Below are positions 5,260-7,567 of a stretch of 7,567 bases of DNA, piece after piece. Within the stretch, counting starts at the first letter, position 1; each line of letters opens with the position of its first letter. Made by a program: the position numbers and the translations under genes. The stretch is taken from assembly GCA_030601645.1 (NCBI GenBank), contig JAUWBQ010000083.1, forward strand, positions 1-7,567, written 5' to 3'. This DNA comes from Candidatus Bathyarchaeota archaeon (GTDB lineage Archaea; Thermoproteota; Bathyarchaeia; TCS64). The notes beneath the pieces were generated by a model. The model ran no database searches. It was given only the letters and a program-made list of their open reading frames with translations, and was not told the DNA's origin.

Positions 5260-5754
5260 TCAGTTGTTCCGCTTGACGAATATCCTGCAGGGGACGGGGA
5301 ATTTTGCCGAGGCTCGCTTGAGGGCTTCCTTGGCGTGGCCGAGGCTGGCCTCGTCTACCTTGGCGATGAGGATGGGCTTGCCCCGCTTCATCCTGGCGGC
5401 GGTGCCGACGGCTTTGCCGTAGGCCCTCGCCATGCCCTCCTGGAATCGGTCGGCCTGGGCGACGTTGAGGCGCTTGTGCTCCCGTAGGACCTCGTGGGGG
5501 AATGGGACGATCTTGAGGAAAAAGTTCTCTCTTCCGAGGGGCTCCAGGATCCTGTTGGCGGCGATCCTCGCGGCTTCCAGGGCGTTGTGGCGGATCTGGC
5601 CTTCCTTGAGGTTGATGAGCTCGACGGTGTGGGTGAAGTCGCGGGAGGGGTTTCCCATGGTGAATTTGACGATCTTGCTGCCTGGGATGCCACCCATGTA
5701 CTTGCGGCGGGTGTAGGACATGTTCTTTTTCTTCCGGAAGGTGCTGGCCTTCAT
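5260..5754 (-). CDS. rpl10e: Large-subunit ribosomal protein uL16 (archaeal L10e type)
   Basis: A 60S-type ribosomal protein near the peptidyl-transferase and tRNA-corridor region. It has 164 residues, close to the archaeal norm, with a slightly short N-terminus. Family motifs: SYTRRKYMGGIPGSKI (13-28), FTMGNP (31-36), QIRHNALEAARIAANRIL (53-70), PFPHEVLREHKR (84-95), and GTAARMKRGKPILIAKVD (117-134). It is strongly basic, as expected. ATG start at 5754 with GGTGA at 5761-5765, 6 bases ahead. A second Met at residue 12 is less likely because the leading basic segment is usual for the family. An out-of-frame ATG at 5767 opens a long arginine-rich shadow frame. dph2 follows on the same strand. 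Confidence 0.95.
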   Translation of the reverse strand: MKASTFRKKKNMSYTRRKYMGGIPGSKIVKFTMGNPSRDFTHTVELINLKEGQIRHNALEAARIAANRILEPLGRENFFLKIVPFPHEVLREHKRLNVAQADRFQEGMARAYGKAVGTAARMKRGKPILIAKVDEASLGHAKEALKRASAKFPVPCRIFVKRNN

Positions 5755-5781
5755 GGCGTTTCACCATGCTGGAGGGGTTGG

Positions 5782-5792
5782 GTCTTAAAAAG
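5782..5792 (-). promoter_or_regulatory. Candidate rpl16 promoter TATA-like box
   Basis: ACTTTTTAAGA on the minus strand is about 26 bases before 5761, so the transcript would begin just at the GGTGA site with a very short leader. Two further TATA-like cores lie upstream, near 5845 (AATTATATC) and 5860 (CTATAAG). If either is used, the G-tract region at 5801-5841 falls near the start of, or inside, the leader. Confidence 0.35.
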
Positions 5793-5800
5793 TTAGTGCT

Positions 5801-5841
5801 GGGGGTTCTGGGTGGCGGGCTGCGATGGGGGTTTCCGGGGG
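5801..5841 (+). other. Predicted G-quadruplex motif, five G-tracts
   Basis: G-runs at 5801-5805, 5810-5812, 5817-5819, 5827-5831 and 5837-5841 are separated by loops of 4, 4, 7 and 5 bases. This meets the classic four-tract rule with one tract to spare. The G-rich strand is the template strand for rpl16 transcription. The motif lies 47 bases upstream of the rpl16 start codon. Confidence 0.6.
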
Positions 5842-5852
5842 ATATAATTGTT

Positions 5853-5872
5853 ACCGCTTATAGCGGTTTTTT
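5853..5872 (+). terminator. Orphan hairpin followed by T6
   Basis: ACCGCT (5853-5858) pairs perfectly with AGCGGT (5862-5867) around a TAT loop, ending in six Ts (5867-5872). The shape is that of an intrinsic terminator on the plus strand, yet no plus-strand gene lies upstream for 1.8 kb. Read from the minus strand, the same bases give an A-tract followed by CTATAAG, which could be a BRE/TATA element for rpl16. Its role is therefore uncertain. Confidence 0.4.
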
Positions 5873-6180
5873 CGCGTGTCGGTGTCTATGTGGCTTTTAC
5901 TGTGCTGGCTTCGTTGTTTAGGGGGGTGTTTTTGGTATGCATTCGTACCCCTTTTGGTATGAATGGAGTCGGGGAGGGGCGGTATTCGGGTTCCGTTTGT
6001 TGAATGGCCGGGTTTTCATAGGCAGATGTATGACCCCACTCCCCCTTCTATCATGGGAAACTGTTTCCGAGGGTTTTTTCTGGATAAGGGGCTTTTTTCG
6101 GGGTTATCTGGCGTATAAAAATGTACTTTTTCATATTTTTCCCTACTTTGCAGTCCGCTATCTTCTAGCCTCAGTAAACG
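5873..6180. other. Intergenic region between rpl16 and the flavodoxin gene
   Basis: About 300 bases with no convincing gene. The plus frame at 5937-6185 has a hydrophobic, aromatic composition typical of translated non-coding DNA and no ribosome site. The stretch contains T6 tracts at 6074-6079 and 6093-6098, both ending in C like the one at 5867-5872. It also has a TATAAAAA at 6114-6121 that could be a distal flavodoxin promoter, with a start near 6143. Confidence 0.5.
5930..5961 (+). repeat. Direct repeat TTTTGGTATG, two copies 22 bases apart
   Basis: Identical 10-mers at 5930-5939 and 5952-5961 have start points 22 bases apart, about two helical turns, so a protein could contact both on one face. 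They lie in the divergent gap between rpl16 and the flavodoxin gene, far from either start. Chance recurrence is possible. Confidence 0.35.
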
Positions 6181-6189
6181 ATTAAATAT
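6176..6189 (+). promoter_or_regulatory. Flavodoxin promoter; message probably leaderless
   Basis: GTAAACG followed by ATTAAATAT fits an archaeal BRE plus TATA box. The box centre near 6185 predicts transcription starting at about 6211-6212, which is the A of the ATG. No Shine-Dalgarno site precedes that ATG, consistent with a leaderless mRNA. Confidence 0.55.
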
Positions 6190-6211
6190 CCAGTAGAATA
6201 GACCTGAGTCC

Positions 6212-6751
6212 ATGGATAAGAAAGCGGTAATCATCTACTGGTCAAAAACTGGAAATACAGAGAAAGTGGCACAAAGCATCAAAGAAGGACTCGATGATGC
6301 TGGTGTAGATGTCTCACTGTTGAGGACTGATGAAGCGGATGAGGTTGACTACTTCGACTATGACCTAGTCTGTATAGGCTTTCCATCGTACTTCTGGCAT
6401 CCACCGAAGCCCATGGATGAGCTGTTGAAGAAGAACCTCAGAAATCATCGGAGCGAGGGCAAGATCAAATCAGGTTCACCTAGGATACCAGGGAAATATG
6501 CCTTAATATTCTGCACATATTCTGGTCCCCACACTGGTATAGATGAGGCTACTCCTGCGGGTGACTATGCTGGGCAGTTTTTTGAACACATTGGGTTTAA
6601 GGTACTCGACAAGTGGTACGTTCTCAGCGAGTTTCACGGGAGCTTGATTAATAGTACCGAGGGTAGGATGGGCGACATCAGAGGAATGCCGACCGAGGAT
6701 GATCTCAGAAAGATCAAAGAAGACGCATCAAATTTAGCCGAGAAACTCTGA
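6212..6751 (+). CDS. Flavodoxin-family FMN-binding protein
   Basis: A protein of 179 residues with a flavodoxin-like fold. The FMN phosphate loop is SKTGNT (11-16), right after the first beta strand (AVIIYW). GFPSYFW (56-62) is the second isoalloxazine-side loop, and TYSGPHTG (102-109) the third. GRMGDIRGMPTEDDL (151-165) and a terminal helix end the protein. It probably carries electrons as a soluble FMN protein; the partner cannot be told from the sequence, and no ferredoxin, hydrogenase or oxidoreductase gene is adjacent. It is longer than minimal flavodoxins (about 140-150) and lacks iron-sulfur cysteine motifs. Base composition differs from its neighbours: 25 of 60 bases are G or C at 6241-6300, against 38 of 60 at 1081-1140 in pcna. 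This suggests a different origin or expression class. It stands alone on the plus strand with a leaderless-type promoter. Confidence 0.85.
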   Translation: MDKKAVIIYWSKTGNTEKVAQSIKEGLDDAGVDVSLLRTDEADEVDYFDYDLVCIGFPSYFWHPPKPMDELLKKNLRNHRSEGKIKSGSPRIPGKYALIFCTYSGPHTGIDEATPAGDYAGQFFEHIGFKVLDKWYVLSEFHGSLINSTEGRMGDIRGMPTEDDLRKIKEDASNLAEKL

Positions 6752-6792
6752 TACTCATATCTCTCTAAACCGTTAAATCGTCTCAACCATTC

Positions 6793-6818
6793 TTGGATCC
6801 TGAGTTCTGATAATCCAA
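6793..6818. repeat. Inverted repeat downstream of the flavodoxin gene
   Basis: TTGGAT (6793-6798) and ATCCAA (6813-6818) are perfect complements around a 14-base loop. It lies 41 bases after the flavodoxin stop and just before the gene remnant at 6826. No T-run follows, so it is a weak terminator candidate at most. Confidence 0.3.
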
Positions 6819-6825
6819 AATGGAA

Positions 6826-7014
6826 GGAGAAGATGGACATCACCTACGAGGAGATACTTCAGCCCCTCCTACTCGTTACTCCACCCCGGCATCGTGAACC
6901 TAGTCAGGGAGATGGAGCAGACCCTCGGGAAGGAGAGAGCCCACACCCCATGAGATCGTTGATCAGCCCTACATATTCGTTAAAAATTCCAAGCCTCCAG
7001 TATGACTGCGGATA
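6826..7014 (+). pseudogene. Probable frameshifted gene remnant, family not identified
   Basis: Three short coding-like segments follow one another in shifting frames. The first is MDITYEEILQPLL from 6833, with GGAG at 6826-6829 in front. The second is LHPGIVNLVREMEQTLGKER plus AH from about 6879 to 6944, one frame on, ending at a TGA at 6951. The third is EIVDQPYIFVKNSKPPV from 6952 to a TGA at 7003, again one frame on. The middle segment reads as a charged amphipathic helix in codons (AGG, GAG, CTC, AAG) like those of the real GC-rich genes, which is unlikely by chance. Joined with single-base corrections, they give a plausible protein N-terminus followed by truncation. The frame open at 6833-7015 alone turns proline- and arginine-rich after residue 13. 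I do not assign a family. Sequencing error could also explain the shifts. Confidence 0.45.
6975..6990 (+). promoter_or_regulatory. Possible promoter of the membrane-anchored protein gene
   Basis: CGTTAAAAATTCC is TATA-like, and the predicted start near 7009 would leave a leader of about 43 bases before the GTG at 7052. It lies inside the apparent gene remnant. Confidence 0.3.
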
Positions 7015-7051
7015 ATCATCCGAGCACAAATAGGGAGAGGGTCGAGGGACG

Positions 7052-7471
7052 GTGGCGCGCTATCTGGTGCCTGTTATTCTGGTCGTGGGTCTCATCACCG
7101 GGGGCACTTACATGTTCCTGTCGGGCGGGGTCTCGGGGCTGAAGGAGAAGGTGCAGGCCCTGGAGGCCGGGGGGCTGACGGTCGAGACCTCCAGCTGGGC
7201 GGCATTCCTAATTGAGTACCCGCCGAGCACCCAGTCCAGCCACTGGGTGGGCGCGAGGGCCTACCGATACGAGTACAAGTTCGACGATTGGGAGGTGTTC
7301 TTGGACCTGGCGAAGGGCGCCCACAGCGTCTGGGAGTTCGTGTACGGCCCGGGGCACTTCGTGGTCCACTACGACAAGAAGGCCGGGAAGCTCTGGTACC
7401 TTATGCCCTTCGAGGCAAACATCTTGACGGACTCCTTCGAGTACAACATGGTGTTCCAGTGGGTCGGATGA
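7052..7471 (+). CDS. Membrane-anchored protein of unknown function
   Basis: A protein of 139 residues that I do not recognise. Residues 4-23 (YLVPVILVVGLITGGTYMFL) form one hydrophobic segment with an arginine just before it, so it is likely an N-terminal signal-anchor with the rest outside the cytoplasm. A short helix (VSGLKEKVQALEAGG) follows. The remaining 95 residues are rich in Trp, Tyr and Phe with alternating strands (ARAYRYEYKFDDWEVFLDL, HFVVHYDKKAGKLWYLM), suggesting a small beta-rich domain. There are no cysteines and no recognised catalytic motif. The start is GTG, with GAGGG at 7044-7048 (short spacer) and GGGAGAGG at 7033-7040; an in-frame TAG at 7031-7033 rules out a longer start. 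Its codon use is GC-rich like the left-hand genes, which supports it being a real gene despite the unknown product. Confidence 0.65.
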   Translation: MARYLVPVILVVGLITGGTYMFLSGGVSGLKEKVQALEAGGLTVETSSWAAFLIEYPPSTQSSHWVGARAYRYEYKFDDWEVFLDLAKGAHSVWEFVYGPGHFVVHYDKKAGKLWYLMPFEANILTDSFEYNMVFQWVG

Positions 7472-7475
7472 GGCG

Positions 7476-7489
7476 TCTCGCCCGCGAGA
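7476..7489. repeat. Small hairpin after the membrane-protein gene
   Basis: TCTCG (7476-7480) and CGAGA (7485-7489) pair around a CCCG loop just after the stop. ACCCA (7495-7499) and TGGGT could form a second stem. No T-tract follows directly. The remaining bases to 7567 hold no supported gene. Confidence 0.3.
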
Positions 7490-7567
7490 ATTGTACCCAA
7501 TCTGCCTATGGGTGCCATGAGATCTGGTCACGAGGGAGACTGGCTGTCTTTTCCCTTGTGGGGCTGG

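Noticed and set aside
4769..5767. Long minus-strand open frame, 332 codons, very rich in Arg, Pro, Gln and His
   Set aside because: It overlaps rpl16 and dph2 in another frame, and its composition is that of GC-rich DNA read out of frame. Both overlapped genes are certain.
5937..6185. Plus-strand frame of 82 codons before the flavodoxin gene
   Set aside because: No ribosome site or promoter, aromatic-rich composition typical of random translation, and the flavodoxin promoter follows inside its end.
7208..7531. Minus-strand frame of 107 codons at the right edge
   Set aside because: Antisense shadow of the membrane-anchored protein; low-information Val/His/Leu-rich sequence without a signal.
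1..7567. CRISPR array, insertion sequence, integrase or attachment site
   Set aside because: No regularly spaced repeats, no transposase or integrase motif and no terminal inverted repeats were seen.

Overview
The window is a stretch of archaeal chromosome. The evidence is the set of genes: DNA primase large subunit, PCNA, transcription factor S, RNA polymerase subunit L, exosome subunit Csl4, archaeal-type ribosomal protein L16 (L10e family) and the diphthamide enzyme Dph2. The flanking signals are archaeal too: TATA-like boxes about 25 bases from a start or leader, Shine-Dalgarno sites, and TTG/GTG starts. A single-type PCNA next to TFS and a Csl4-RpoL pair is compatible with a euryarchaeon or a TACK-group archaeon such as Bathyarchaeia. 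The lineage cannot be fixed from the sequence alone.

Layout. Positions 1-3497 carry six genes on the minus strand, read from right to left: csl4, rpoL (ATGA overlap), a DUF99-family gene, tfs, pcna and priL, which runs off the left edge. Together they form an information-processing block: RNA decay, transcription and replication. A second minus-strand block holds rpl16 (5260-5754) and dph2 (4162-5163), both serving translation. Between the blocks, on the plus strand, lies a lone 54-residue zinc-ribbon gene (3882-4046) with its own promoter and terminator. This small gene is easily missed because longer spurious frames overlap it.

Right of rpl16 is a 457-base gap (5755-6211). It holds a run of five G-tracts predicted to form a G-quadruplex, an orphan hairpin followed by T6, and a pair of direct repeats. 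Then come three plus-strand items: an AT-richer flavodoxin-family gene that appears to be leaderless (6212-6751), what looks like a frameshifted gene remnant (about 6826-7014), and a gene for a membrane-anchored protein of unknown function (7052-7471). This right-hand third looks accessory compared with the conserved left part.

No CRISPR array, insertion sequence, tRNA or rRNA was found. No new multi-gene system is evident. The most interesting items are a DUF99 protein that appears to lack expected acidic active-site residues, a perfect 14-bp palindrome beside a candidate csl4 TATA box, the solitary zinc-ribbon gene, the G-quadruplex motif upstream of rpl16, and the decaying gene remnant.
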